Shown piece by piece: positions 8,460-17,441 of a DNA stretch of 64,000 bases; position 1 is the stretch's first letter; each line of letters opens with the position of its first letter. The translations under genes and the position numbers were made by a program. Source of the DNA: Granulibacter bethesdensis (GTDB taxonomy: Bacteria; Pseudomonadota; Alphaproteobacteria; Acetobacterales; Acetobacteraceae); NCBI RefSeq assembly GCF_001889525.1, contig NZ_CP018192.1:2508501-2572500 (forward strand). The letters are read 5' to 3'. The notes under the pieces are model-generated. The model saw only the letters and a program-made list of their open reading frames with translations, had not been told where the DNA came from and ran no database searches.

Positions 8460-10310
8460 TTATGCCTCGGGATCATCCGATTCGCCTCGCCTTATCTTAT
8501 CACGCGCCTGAACCAGTGCCGTCAGGCGCCGCTGGCTCTGCTCGTCCCCATGTTCATCCCACGCACGCTGCGCCGCCATGACTTCCTGATCCAGACGATC
8601 CCGATGCAGAAAGCCAAAAATGTGCCACCATGCCGCCTCGGCCTCCGCCGGCATCACCGCGCCGCCGCAAACCGCACAGTTTGGAAGCGGAAAAGGATGA
8701 GGCGCGAAAACGCGCTCCACCTCCCGACCAAGCCCCGCGCGTTGCAGGTGGTCTATCAGACCCTCCGAGTCAAGCGGGTCCGTATGATCCGGGATCGTAA
8801 GGATCGCCCGGCGCAGCCTGTCCAGCCAGTCCGGCAGGTCGAGTGTGGCGAACGCTTCCTCCACATCATGCAGCAGCGCCGGATGGCTGAGCAGAATGGC
8901 GGTCAGGATACGCAAGCGTTCGATCCCGGCCATTTCCGCAGCCAGAGCCGGGTCCAGACGGTTCGGCGCGGGCTGAGTGAACTGCCAGCCACCTCCCCGG
9001 CTTCCTCCGCCATAATGTCCCCCTCTGCGGGCGCCGGTGGCAGGGCGGCGCAGCGCGTAAAATTTTTCACGCAGGGCAGAGCGGTATTCAGCCGCCAATG
9101 TCTTGTCTGCAATGCGCGCAGCGGCATCGTTCAGGCGGCGTTGAAATACGGCCCGCTGCTCCGGCGTCTCCAGCGCCTGCCCTTCCCGCAGCATGGCGAA
9201 CAGCGCATCGGCAAAGCTGCGTCTCCGTGCATCCTCCAACACAGCGGAGAAAGTATCGGAGCCACGGGCACGGATCAGGCTGTCAGGATCTTCTCCGGCA
9301 GGCAGCCGCGCCACATGCAGGGTGCGTTCGGTCGTCAGGAAAGGCAGCGCCAGTTCCGCCACCCTCAACGCAGCCCGCGCACCGGCGGCATCCCCGTCAA
9401 AACACAGGATCGGAGCCGGGGAAAGCTGCCACAACGCATCAAGCTGCTCCTCCGTCAGTGCCGTGCCGAGCGGAGCCACCGCACCGCTGAACCCGACCTG
9501 ATGCAGGGCAATGACATCCATATAACCTTCGACGGCCAACAAGGCCGCACCGCCACGCACCGCCTCCCGCGCCAGATCCAGCGCATAAAGTGACCGTCGC
9601 TTGGAAAAGACAGCGGTTTCAGGGCCATTCACGTATTTAGGCTGTCCATCGCCCAGAATACGGCCTCCGAAGCTGATGATCCGGCCGCGCCGGTCGCGGA
9701 TCGGGAACATGACCCGCTCATGAAACTGGTCCCATGGACGACGACCAGGACCATCCTCATCAAGCCGGAGTAAACCGGCCTCGGCGAGCTGCTCCGGTGT
9801 GATCCCCTTTCCGGCCATAGCCGTGGCCAGACTGCCACGCGCAGGGGCCCAGCCCAGACCAAAGCGACGGATCGTAGCCTCACTCAAGCCCCGGTCCAGC
9901 AGATAGGTCAGGCCGCGCTGACCCTCCGGCTGTGATAACAGCATCGCATAATAGTCACCCGCCTGCGCCAGAACCTCATGCACCCCGGCACGGGCCTCGG
10001 CCTGCCGGGTTTCTTCCCGGCTCGGCTTCGGTATATCCAGCCCGGCCTCGGCGGCAAGCTGCTCCACCGCCTCCAGAAAACCGGCCCCCTGCGACTGCAT
10101 GACGAAACTGACGACATCCCCATGCACACCGCAGCCAAAGCAGTGAAAATGGTCGTCATATACGTAAAAAGAGGGCGTTTTCTCGCCATGGAAAGGACAA
10201 CAGCCTTTCCAGTTGCGTCCGGCTTTGCTCAGCCGGACGCGGCGACCGATCACCGAGGCAATCGGCGTCCGCGCCCGCAGCTCATCCAGAAAATCAGGCG
10301 ACAAAGCCAT
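8460..10310 (-). CDS. dnaG: DNA primase
   Basis: The 616-residue primase makes RNA primers for lagging-strand replication. The N-terminal CHC2 zinc finger is visible as CCPFHGEKTPSF and HCFGCGVHGD (about residues 36-65). The TOPRIM catalytic domain has LLAVEGYMDVIALHQ (about residues 258-272) and ILCFDGDAAG (about 305-315), giving the metal-binding Glu and Asp residues. The C-terminal part is the less conserved helicase-interaction region. The gene sits between yqeY (32-base gap) and rpoD, as in many bacteria where primase and primary sigma factor share an operon. Confidence 0.98.
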   Translation of the reverse strand: MALSPDFLDELRARTPIASVIGRRVRLSKAGRNWKGCCPFHGEKTPSFYVYDDHFHCFGCGVHGDVVSFVMQSQGAGFLEAVEQLAAEAGLDIPKPSREETRQAEARAGVHEVLAQAGDYYAMLLSQPEGQRGLTYLLDRGLSEATIRRFGLGWAPARGSLATAMAGKGITPEQLAEAGLLRLDEDGPGRRPWDQFHERVMFPIRDRRGRIISFGGRILGDGQPKYVNGPETAVFSKRRSLYALDLAREAVRGGAALLAVEGYMDVIALHQVGFSGAVAPLGTALTEEQLDALWQLSPAPILCFDGDAAGARAALRVAELALPFLTTERTLHVARLPAGEDPDSLIRARGSDTFSAVLEDARRRSFADALFAMLREGQALETPEQRAVFQRRLNDAAARIADKTLAAEYRSALREKFYALRRPATGARRGGHYGGGSRGGGWQFTQPAPNRLDPALAAEMAGIERLRILTAILLSHPALLHDVEEAFATLDLPDWLDRLRRAILTIPDHTDPLDSEGLIDHLQRAGLGREVERVFAPHPFPLPNCAVCGGAVMPAEAEAAWWHIFGFLHRDRLDQEVMAAQRAWDEHGDEQSQRRLTALVQARDKIRRGESDDPEA

Positions 10311-10342
10311 TCCGGCACGCCCCCCTGCAGGAGGTTCCGGCT

Positions 10343-10798
10343 TTAGCCGTTCAGGCGCGCTTTCACCAGCGCCCCGGCGGCTGCCATATCGATGGTCGCA
10401 GCATATTTCGCCCGCAGCACCGCCATGACTTTCCCCATATCCTTCACGCCGACAGCACCGCTTTCCGCGATCGCCGCATCAACCGCGGAGGCCGTTGCGG
10501 ACTCATCCATAGCCTGCGGCAAGAAGCTTTCAATTACCGTGATTTCCGCCTCTTCCTTTTCCGCCAGCTCCGGACGATTGCCTTGAAGATAGAGAGTTAC
10601 GCTCTCCCGCCGGGATTTGATCATGCCACGCATCATCACCTGAAGCGCGGTATCATCCACTGTTTCCCCTTTGGCCCGGGCCTCGATATCCTGCTCCTTC
10701 ATCCTGGCGATAATCAGCCGGATCGCCGCGACACGCGCCGTGTCACCGCTCTTCATCGCGGTTTTCATCTGGTCCATGAAATCATCGCGCAGGGCCAT
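10343..10798 (-). CDS. yqeY: GatB/YqeY domain protein
   Basis: The 151-residue protein is the stand-alone YqeY form of the tRNA-binding tail domain found in GatB, the aspartyl/glutamyl-tRNA amidotransferase subunit. Its all-helical sequence starts MALRDDFMDQMKTAMKSGD, then ends with VDAAIAESGAVGVKDMGKVM and a K-A-R-L-N-G tail, both typical of the family. Its role as a free protein is poorly defined. GAGGGAG lies upstream of the ATG. It is the first gene of yqeY-dnaG-rpoD and is transcribed away from carA, sharing a 110-base intergenic region that holds two palindromes. Confidence 0.93.
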   Translation of the reverse strand: MALRDDFMDQMKTAMKSGDTARVAAIRLIIARMKEQDIEARAKGETVDDTALQVMMRGMIKSRRESVTLYLQGNRPELAEKEEAEITVIESFLPQAMDESATASAVDAAIAESGAVGVKDMGKVMAVLRAKYAATIDMAAAGALVKARLNG

Positions 10799-10824
10799 GG
10801 CGGGTCTCCCTCTGGTATTTCACT

Positions 10825-10838
10825 TCCCGAAATCGGGA
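10825..10838. promoter_or_regulatory. palindrome 1 in the yqeY/carA divergent region
   Basis: TCCCGA (10825-10830) and TCGGGA (10833-10838) are perfect inverted arms with a two-base spacer. The element lies between the divergent yqeY and carA starts. It may be an operator half of a pair with the larger palindrome at 10862-10878. Its right arm also forms part of a Shine-Dalgarno-like GGGAGG. Confidence 0.45.
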
Positions 10839-10861
10839 GGCGAGAAAAATGATGTCGAAAG

Positions 10862-10878
10862 TGGGAAATTATTTCCCA
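10862..10878. promoter_or_regulatory. palindrome 2, overlapping the likely carA -35
   Basis: TGGGAAAT (10862-10869) and ATTTCCCA (10871-10878) form perfect 8-base arms around one central T. The segment TTCCCA at 10873-10878 is a fair -35 (4 of 6 matches to TTGACA). It stands 17 bases before TATATT (10896-10901), a good -10. A dimeric regulator bound here would block or alter RNA polymerase binding at carA. The HTH-like domain of CarA itself is a candidate ligand (inference). Confidence 0.5.
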
Positions 10879-10908
10879 AGCGCATCTGGGTGCCCTATAT
10901 TAGCACGC
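10873..10908 (+). promoter_or_regulatory. putative carA promoter, possibly leaderless transcript
   Basis: TTCCCA (10873-10878) and TATATT (10896-10901), 17 bases apart, make a sigma-70 type promoter. Initiation 7-8 bases after the -10 would fall at about 10908-10909, the A of the carA ATG at 10909. That start has no Shine-Dalgarno, which fits a leaderless mRNA. If the alternative start at 10849 is used, this element would be internal and irrelevant. Confidence 0.4.
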
Positions 10909-12255
10909 ATGACAACAAGTGTAGACGATATCATCGAACGCCTGGGCGGCGCGGACGGCGCTGCACGCAGGCTTGGCGTGGGCACGGAAGCCCTTCGCAA
11001 ATGGCGTCAGTCCCGCTCGATCCCCGCGCGCCACTGGCCCGCACTGATCGAGTCGCTGGGTATTACGCTGGAGGATATTCCCGGGGCGCCGGCCCGCACC
11101 GCGCTGACAGAAGCCCCGCCGGAAGGGGCCACCGCCGTTTTGGCGCTCAGCGATGGCACACTGTTCTGGGGACGCGGCTTCGGTGCGCCGACACAGGGGA
11201 CACAGCCTGCTGAAATCTGCTTCAGCACCGGGCTGACCGGATATCAGGAAACCCTGACCGACCCGTCTTTCGCCGGGCAGATCATCACCTTCACCTTTCC
11301 GCATATCGGCAATGTCGGCGCCAACAAGGACGATATGGAGGCCGCCACCATCGCCGCACGCGGGCTGGTGGTGAAGGAAGACATCACCGCCGCCTCCAAC
11401 TGGCGGGCGGAAACCAGCCTCGACGCATGGCTTCAGCATCGTGGCATCACCGGAATTTCAGGCGTGGATACGCGCGCGCTGACATTGCGCATCCGCGATC
11501 TTGGCGCACCGCATGGTATCATCTCCTTTCCTGCGGACGGGCATTTCGACATTGCGGCTCTGGTAGAAGCCGCCGCCGCATGGCCCGGACTGGAAGGGCT
11601 GGATCTGGCGAAGGATGTCTCCTGTACCCAGAGCTATGAATGGTCCGAAGGCACCTGGTCCTGGCCTGGAGCCTTCTCCGCACCCCCGCCGAAGCATCAT
11701 GTCGTCGCGGTGGATTACGGGGCAAAGCGCAACATCCTGCGCAGCCTTGCAAATGCCGGATGCCGGGTGACGGTCGTGCCGGCCACCACCTCCGCCGAGG
11801 ATATCCTGCGACACAATCCGGATGGCGTGTTCCTGTCCAACGGCCCCGGCGATCCGGCCGCAACAGCCACCTATGCCGTGCCTGCCATTCGCGGCGTGCT
11901 GGAGGCTGGCAAGCCGGTTTTCGGCATCTGTCTTGGGCACCAGCTGCTGTCTCTGGCGCTGGGGGCAAAAACCTACAAGCTCGATCTGGGGCATCGCGGG
12001 GCCAACCAGCCGGTCAAGGAACTGGCCACCGGTCGCGTGGAGATCACCAGCCAGAATCATGGTTTCGCCGTGGATGCATCCTCCCTGCCTGCCGGGGTGG
12101 AGGTCACACATGTCAGCCTGTTCGACGGCTCGAACGAGGGTATTGCCGCGCCGTCGAAGCGTTGTTTCAGCGTGCAGTATCATCCGGAAGCCAGTCCCGG
12201 CCCCAGTGACAGCCATCATCTGTTCCATCGTTTCGTGGACATGCTGGGGTCGTAA
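10909..12255 (+). CDS. carA: carbamoyl-phosphate synthase small subunit with N-terminal HTH-like domain
   Basis: The product releases ammonia from glutamine for carbamoyl phosphate synthesis with CarB, feeding arginine and pyrimidines. From about residue 75 it is an ordinary CarA: LSDGTLFWGRGFGA starts the N-terminal domain and GICLGHQLLSLALGA holds the class I glutaminase Cys. The C-terminal SVQYHPEASPGP supplies the catalytic His and Glu. Unusual is a leading segment of about 60 residues (DDIIERLGGADGAARRLGV, then TEALRKWRQSRSIPARHW), which looks like a small Cro/YdaS-type helix-turn-helix. ATG 10909 begins this domain directly and follows a -10-like TATATT. An in-frame ATG at 10849 has GGGAGG at good spacing and would add 20 residues, so the start is uncertain. 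carB follows after 93 bases. Confidence 0.93.
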   Translation: MTTSVDDIIERLGGADGAARRLGVGTEALRKWRQSRSIPARHWPALIESLGITLEDIPGAPARTALTEAPPEGATAVLALSDGTLFWGRGFGAPTQGTQPAEICFSTGLTGYQETLTDPSFAGQIITFTFPHIGNVGANKDDMEAATIAARGLVVKEDITAASNWRAETSLDAWLQHRGITGISGVDTRALTLRIRDLGAPHGIISFPADGHFDIAALVEAAAAWPGLEGLDLAKDVSCTQSYEWSEGTWSWPGAFSAPPPKHHVVAVDYGAKRNILRSLANAGCRVTVVPATTSAEDILRHNPDGVFLSNGPGDPAATATYAVPAIRGVLEAGKPVFGICLGHQLLSLALGAKTYKLDLGHRGANQPVKELATGRVEITSQNHGFAVDASSLPAGVEVTHVSLFDGSNEGIAAPSKRCFSVQYHPEASPGPSDSHHLFHRFVDMLGS

Positions 12256-12348
12256 GACCCGAGCCTCGCCCTTTTTTCAGGATAGCCCGGCGCTTCATGC
12301 CGGGTTCGCCGCCCGGGTCAGAAGCCGGCGGAAAGGAGAATTCCGGCC

Positions 12349-15300
12349 ATGCCGAAACGTACAGATATCCGCTCCATCCTGATCGTCGGCGCCGGGCCGA
12401 TCGTGATCGGTCAGGCCTGCGAGTTCGACTATTCCGGAGCCCAAGCCTGCAAGGCACTGCGCGAAGAAGGCTACCGGGTGATTCTGGTGAATTCGAATCC
12501 CGCCACGATCATGACCGACCCCGATCTGGCTGATGCCACCTATATCGAGCCGATCACCCCGGATGTGGTCGAGCGCATTATCGCCAAGGAAAAGCCGGAT
12601 GCGATCCTGCCCACCATGGGCGGACAGACCGCGCTAAACACCGCGATGCAGCTGCATGCCAGCGGCGCACTGGAACGCCACGGGGTAGAGCTGATCGGCG
12701 CAAAGGCCGATGTGATCGACCGCGCAGAGGACCGGCTGAAATTCCGCGATGCGATGGACGAAATCGGCATCGAAAGCCCGCGCAGCGTCATCGCCCACAC
12801 GCTGGAAGAAGCCCGTGAGGGGCTGACCCATGTCGGGCTGCCAGCGGTGATCCGCCCCAGCTTCACACTCGGCGGCACTGGCGGCGGCATCGCCTACAAC
12901 AAGGAGGAGTTCGAGCAGATCGTCACCTCCGGCCTCGATGCCTCCCCCACCACCGAGGTGCTGATTGAGGAAAGCGTGCTCGGCTGGAAAGAATATGAAA
13001 TGGAAGTGGTCCGCGACAGCGCGGATAATTGCATCATCATCTGCTCCATCGAGAATATCGACCCGATGGGCGTCCATACCGGCGACAGCGTGACTGTGGC
13101 CCCGGCCCTGACCCTGACCGACCGCGAATATCAGCGCATGCGCGATGCCTCCATCGCCTGTCTGCGCAAGATCGGCGTCGATACTGGCGGCTCCAACGTC
13201 CAGTTCGGCGTGAACCCGGCTGACGGACGCATGGTGGTCATCGAAATGAACCCCCGCGTGTCCCGTTCCTCCGCCCTTGCATCCAAGGCAACCGGCTTTC
13301 CCATCGCCAAGATCGCCGCGAAATTGGCCGTCGGCTATACGCTGGACGAGCTGGCGAACGACATCACGAAGATGGAAATCGATGGCCAGTTGCGCACAAC
13401 CCCGGCCAGTTTCGAGCCGACCATCGACTATGTGGTGGTGAAGATGCCGCGCTTCACCTTCGAGAAATTCCCCGGCACGCCGGCCCTGCTCTCCACCAGC
13501 ATGAAATCGGTGGGCGAGGCGATGGCCATTGGTCGCAATTTCTCCGAAGCATTGCAGAAAGCCTTCCGCAGCATGGAAACCGGCCTGAACGGGCTGGATG
13601 ACATCACGCTTGACGGCGAAGGCCCGGATGCATTCCGCGCCGCCCTGTCAACCCCGCGCCCCGACCGTATTCTGGTCGCCGCACAGGCGCTGCGCCACGG
13701 CCTGTCGGTCGAGGATGTCAACGCGGCCTGCAAATTCGATCCATGGTTCCTGCGTGAAATCCAGAAGCTCGTCACCACCGAGGCCCATATCCGCACCCAC
13801 GGCCTGCCGGAGAACACACGCTCCCTGCGCACGCTGAAAGCGCTCGGTTTTTCCGATGCGCGCCTCGCCATCCTGACCGGCAAGACCGAAGCGGACATTC
13901 TGGCGCATCGCGAGAAATTTGGCGTCATGCCGGTCTACAAGCGCATCGACACCTGCGCGGGCGAGTTCGCCTCCGCCACCTCCTACATGTATGGCACGTA
14001 TGAAGGCGGGTTCGGGGCTCCGTCCTGCGAATCTAATCCCACAGACCGCAAAAAAATCGTCATACTCGGTGGCGGTCCGAACCGGATCGGGCAGGGAATC
14101 GAATTCGATTACTGCTGCGTGCATGCCGCCTACGCCCTGCGCGAGGCCGGGTTCGAGACCATCATGGTCAACTGCAACCCGGAAACCGTCAGCACCGATT
14201 ACGACACCTCCGACCGGCTGTATTTCGAGCCGCTGACCGCCGAGGATGTCATCAACCTGATCCGCCGCGAACAGCAGAGCGGCACCGTGCTGGGCTGCAT
14301 CGTACAGTATGGCGGCCAGACTCCGCTCAAGCTGTCCCATGCCCTGTCGCGCGCCGGAATCCCGATTCTCGGCACCAGCGTGGACGCGATCGACGCGGCG
14401 GAGGACCGGGAGCGCTTCCAGGCTCTGCTCAACGGCCTCTCCCTGCTTCAGCCGGAAAACGGCATCGCCCGTTCAGCGCAGGAAGCGGAAGCCATCACCG
14501 CCCGCATCGGCTATCCGGTGGTGATCCGCCCCAGCTACGTGCTGGGCGGACGGGCCATGGAAATCGTCTATGACCATGCCGGGCTGAACCGCTACATGCG
14601 GGAAGCCGTGCGCGTCTCCGGCGACAATCCGGTTCTGATCGACCGCTATCTGAACGACGCCATCGAGGTCGACGTGGACTGCATCGCCGATGGCGAGCGC
14701 GTCTATGTCGCCGGGGTGATGGAGCATATCGAGGAAGCCGGGATCCATTCCGGCGACAGCGCCTGCTCCCTACCGCCCTACTCCCTCTCCCCCGCCCTGG
14801 TGGATGAGTTGCGGGCACAGACCGAGGCACTCGCGCGCGGCCTTCAGGTCGTCGGGTTGATGAACGTCCAGTTCGCGATCAAGCGGGAAGCCGATGGCAG
14901 TGACAGCATCTATGTGCTGGAGGTCAATCCACGTGCCAGCCGCACCGTGCCCTTCGTCGCCAAGGCGACCGGCGTTGCGGTGGCGAAAATCGGCGCCCGG
15001 GTCATGGCCGGGGCCAGACTGACGGAATTCGACCTCGGCCCCACCCCGCGTCTGCCGCATGTCGCGGTCAAGGAAGCGGTGTTCCCCTTCGCCCGATTGG
15101 CCAATGTCGACACCATTCTGGGGCCGGAGATGAAATCCACCGGCGAGGTCATGGGGCTGGATACCAGCTTTGAGCGCGCTTTCGCGAAAAGCCAGCTCGG
15201 GGCCGGGGTCAAACTGCCGGATTCCGGCAGGGTGTTCCTCTCCGTCCGCGATACCGACAAGACCGCGCTGCTGCCGGTCGCCCGCAAGCTGGTGGAGCTG

Positions 15301-15627
15301 GGCTTCCGTCTGGCCGCCACACGCGGTACCGCCGCCCGGCTGCAGGAAGCCGGGCTGGAGGTCAAAGTACTGAACAAGGTGCTGGAAGGCCGCCCACATT
15401 GCGTGGATGCGATCCGCTCCGGCGATATCCAACTGATCATCAACACCAATTCCGGTGCGCAGTCAGTCAGCGACAGTTTCGATATCCGGCGCAGCGCCCT
15501 GACGCACGGCGTTCCGAATTACACGACAATGGCCGGAGCACGGGCCGCCGTTCACGCCATAGCCGCCTTGCGTGAAGGAACACTTGAAGTCGCGCCGCTG
15601 CAATCATACTTTCATCGTTCGTTCTGA
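12349..15627 (+). CDS. carB: carbamoyl-phosphate synthase large subunit
   Basis: The 1092-residue protein makes carbamoyl phosphate from ammonia, bicarbonate and two ATP. It has the expected duplicated ATP-grasp design. The first half starts with [20 protein letters not shown] and holds MGGQTALN and [16 protein letters not shown]. The second half repeats these as [29 protein letters not shown] and [12 protein letters not shown]. The C-terminal 130 residues form the MGS-like allosteric domain. AAGGAG precedes the ATG. A hairpin terminator lies after the stop. Length matches the family (about 1070-1100). Confidence 0.99.
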   Translation: MPKRTDIRSILIVGAGPIVIGQACEFDYSGAQACKALREEGYRVILVNSNPATIMTDPDLADATYIEPITPDVVERIIAKEKPDAILPTMGGQTALNTAMQLHASGALERHGVELIGAKADVIDRAEDRLKFRDAMDEIGIESPRSVIAHTLEEAREGLTHVGLPAVIRPSFTLGGTGGGIAYNKEEFEQIVTSGLDASPTTEVLIEESVLGWKEYEMEVVRDSADNCIIICSIENIDPMGVHTGDSVTVAPALTLTDREYQRMRDASIACLRKIGVDTGGSNVQFGVNPADGRMVVIEMNPRVSRSSALASKATGFPIAKIAAKLAVGYTLDELANDITKMEIDGQLRTTPASFEPTIDYVVVKMPRFTFEKFPGTPALLSTSMKSVGEAMAIGRNFSEALQKAFRSMETGLNGLDDITLDGEGPDAFRAALSTPRPDRILVAAQALRHGLSVEDVNAACKFDPWFLREIQKLVTTEAHIRTHGLPENTRSLRTLKALGFSDARLAILTGKTEADILAHREKFGVMPVYKRIDTCAGEFASATSYMYGTYEGGFGAPSCESNPTDRKKIVILGGGPNRIGQGIEFDYCCVHAAYALREAGFETIMVNCNPETVSTDYDTSDRLYFEPLTAEDVINLIRREQQSGTVLGCIVQYGGQTPLKLSHALSRAGIPILGTSVDAIDAAEDRERFQALLNGLSLLQPENGIARSAQEAEAITARIGYPVVIRPSYVLGGRAMEIVYDHAGLNRYMREAVRVSGDNPVLIDRYLNDAIEVDVDCIADGERVYVAGVMEHIEEAGIHSGDSACSLPPYSLSPALVDELRAQTEALARGLQVVGLMNVQFAIKREADGSDSIYVLEVNPRASRTVPFVAKATGVAVAKIGARVMAGARLTEFDLGPTPRLPHVAVKEAVFPFARLANVDTILGPEMKSTGEVMGLDTSFERAFAKSQLGAGVKLPDSGRVFLSVRDTDKTALLPVARKLVELGFRLAATRGTAARLQEAGLEVKVLNKVLEGRPHCVDAIRSGDIQLIINTNSGAQSVSDSFDIRRSALTHGVPNYTTMAGARAAVHAIAALREGTLEVAPLQSYFHRSF

Positions 15628-15639
15628 TCGCCCGGTACT

Positions 15640-15712
15640 GCCGGATACCCCTGCTCAAGGCTGTGGTATCCGGCGGCACGGGCCGATCATGTTTGGACAT
15701 GATCCGTTTTTT
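15640..15712 (+). terminator. tandem hairpins after carB, second with T6
   Basis: The first stem pairs GCCGGATACC (15640-15649) with GGTATCCGGC (15665-15674), ten perfect base pairs. The second pairs GATCATGT (15685-15692) with ACATGATC (15697-15704) around TTGG and is followed by CG and six T (15707-15712), a standard intrinsic terminator. It ends 18 bases before the greA GTG, so it could also act as a leader element of greA if transcription passes through. Confidence 0.75.
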
Positions 15713-15730
15713 GCCGAGGACTGACCCAAA

Positions 15731-16204
15731 GTGCAGAAGTTTCCGATGACCGCCGGCGGCCTACAGCGCCTGGAGGACGAGCTTCGCCAACTGAAATCAG
15801 TGGAGCGTCCCGCCGTCATCCGCGCCATCGCCGAGGCCCGCAGCCATGGCGATCTCAGCGAAAACGCCGAATATCATGCAGCAAGGGAGCGTCAAAGCTT
15901 CATCGAAGGCCGCATCGAGGAGCTGGAGGTCATCGTCTCCGCCGCGGAAGTGATCGACCCTTCCACGCTGAGCGGCGATCAGGTGAAATTCGGTGCCCAT
16001 GTCCAGATCGTGGATGAGGAAACCGACAAGGAAGCCTCCTACCAGATCGTCGGACTGCATGAAGCCGATATCAAGCAGGGGCTGCTCTCCGTCTCCTCTC
16101 CGCTCGCCAAGGCGCTGATCGGGAAAAAGCCCGGTGACACCATCTCCGTGCCGGCGCCCGGTGGCGATCGGAGCTATGAAATCCTGAGCGTCCGTTTCTT
16201 CTGA
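15731..16204 (+). CDS. greA: transcript cleavage factor GreA
   Basis: The 157-residue protein rescues backtracked RNA polymerase by stimulating cleavage of the transcript 3' end. The N-terminal coiled coil carries the family start [18 protein letters not shown] and the acidic tip [14 protein letters not shown], whose Asp and Glu coordinate the catalytic Mg. The C-terminal domain has the expected [14 protein letters not shown]. The start is GTG, as in the conserved MQKFPMT beginning. It is followed after 8 bases by the threonine ammonia-lyase gene and preceded by an intrinsic terminator that ends 18 bases upstream. Confidence 0.97.
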   Translation: MQKFPMTAGGLQRLEDELRQLKSVERPAVIRAIAEARSHGDLSENAEYHAARERQSFIEGRIEELEVIVSAAEVIDPSTLSGDQVKFGAHVQIVDEETDKEASYQIVGLHEADIKQGLLSVSSPLAKALIGKKPGDTISVPAPGGDRSYEILSVRFF

Positions 16205-16212
16205 GCCATTCC

Positions 16213-17409
16213 ATGATCGGTCTTGAAGATGTCCGGGCGGCTGCGGAGCGGATCGCCGGAAAGGTGGTGCGCACTCCAACCTTGCGTAATGGGACGCTCA
16301 GCCACCTTGCCGGTGCCGATATCTGGCTGAAGCTGGACGTTTTGCAGGCAACCGGTGCGTTCAAGGAGCGGGGCGCCGCCAACCGTCTGGCCATGCTCTC
16401 CGCCGGGGAGCGGGCCGCCGGTGTGGTCGCCATGTCGGCCGGCAACCATGCCCAGGCCGTCGCCCGCCACGCCCAGTTGCTGGGAATCGAGGCCACGATC
16501 GTGATGCCTCGGTTCACGCCGGCCACCAAGGTGACCCGCACGGCGCAATGGGGCGCGCATGTCGTGCTGCACGGCAAGACCCTCGCGGAAGCCGCCGAGC
16601 ACGCCTGGGCCCTCGCCGCCGAGCGGAGCCTGACCTTCATCCACCCCTATGATGATGAAGGGGTGATGGCCGGTCAGGGTACCCATGCGCTCGAAATGCT
16701 GGAGGATGCGCCGGATCTCGATACGCTGATCATCCCCATCGGCGGCGGCGGACTGATCGCGGGCTGTGCCGTGGCAGCCAAAGCCATCAACCCGGCCATC
16801 CGCATTTATGGTGTCGAGGCCGAGGGATATGACGCGATGGTGCAGGCCCTGCAGGGCCGCACGGTCGAGGTCGGTGGCTCGACCATCGCCGAGGGCATTG
16901 CCGTGCGCGATGTCGGGCAGCTTCCGCTCGACGTGGTGCGCACCCATGTGGACGATATTCTGGTCGTCACGGAAGTCGCGATCGAAAACGCCATCTCCCT
17001 GCTGGCCGAAAATGCCAAGATCGTCACGGAAGGAGCCGGTGCGACAGGTGTCGCCGGACTGCTGTCCTTCCCCGATTTGTTCAAGGGCCGCAAGGTCGGG
17101 ATTCCCCTCTGCGGGGCCAATATCGACAGCCGTATTCTGGCCCATGTGCTGCAACGCGTGATGCTGCGGGACGGACGCCTGATGCGTCTGGTACTCGATA
17201 TTCCGGACCGCCCCGGCGTGCTGGCTGAAATCTCCGCCCGTATCGGCGATTCCGGCGGCAATATCATCGAAGTGTCCCATCATCGCCTCTTCACTTCCCC
17301 CAGCGTCAAGTCCGCAAGGCTGGAAATCATGTTCGAGGCCCGCGACCCCGACCATGGCGCGGCAGTAGCGGCAGAGCTGGAGAAGCATTACACCGTCACC
17401 CGGTTGTAA
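16213..17409 (+). CDS. threonine ammonia-lyase (PLP, with C-terminal ACT domain)
   Basis: The 398-residue enzyme deaminates L-threonine to 2-oxobutanoate, the first step to isoleucine or a catabolic route. The PLP lysine lies in ATGAFKERGA (about residue 53), with SAGNHAQAVA after it and the phosphate-binding glycine loop IGGGGLIAG near residue 178. The last 75 residues form an ACT domain (LVLDIPDRPGVLAEISARIG), which suggests amino-acid allostery. Length and layout match the short IlvA/TdcB type rather than the 500-residue E. coli IlvA. It is 8 bases after greA, so it is probably co-transcribed with it. Serine dehydratase activity is also possible. Confidence 0.93.
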   Translation: MIGLEDVRAAAERIAGKVVRTPTLRNGTLSHLAGADIWLKLDVLQATGAFKERGAANRLAMLSAGERAAGVVAMSAGNHAQAVARHAQLLGIEATIVMPRFTPATKVTRTAQWGAHVVLHGKTLAEAAEHAWALAAERSLTFIHPYDDEGVMAGQGTHALEMLEDAPDLDTLIIPIGGGGLIAGCAVAAKAINPAIRIYGVEAEGYDAMVQALQGRTVEVGGSTIAEGIAVRDVGQLPLDVVRTHVDDILVVTEVAIENAISLLAENAKIVTEGAGATGVAGLLSFPDLFKGRKVGIPLCGANIDSRILAHVLQRVMLRDGRLMRLVLDIPDRPGVLAEISARIGDSGGNIIEVSHHRLFTSPSVKSARLEIMFEARDPDHGAAVAAELEKHYTVTRL

Positions 17410-17441
17410 GCCTTCACCACACGCTCAGGAGTTGCGTCACG

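Noticed and set aside
8399-9593. Long plus-strand frame opposite rpoD and dnaG
   Set aside because: Long antisense frames are expected in G+C-rich genes; rpoD and dnaG are certain on the other strand.
12286-12304. CCCGGC/GCCGGG hairpin between carA and carB
   Set aside because: No T-run follows and carB must be read with carA; the six-base stem is short and was not called a terminator.
12487-12505. GATTC-like stretch resembling a tRNA T-loop (attcgaatcccgcc) within carB
   Set aside because: It lies inside an essential coding region and no acceptor or anticodon stem can be formed around it; no tRNA gene was found in the window.
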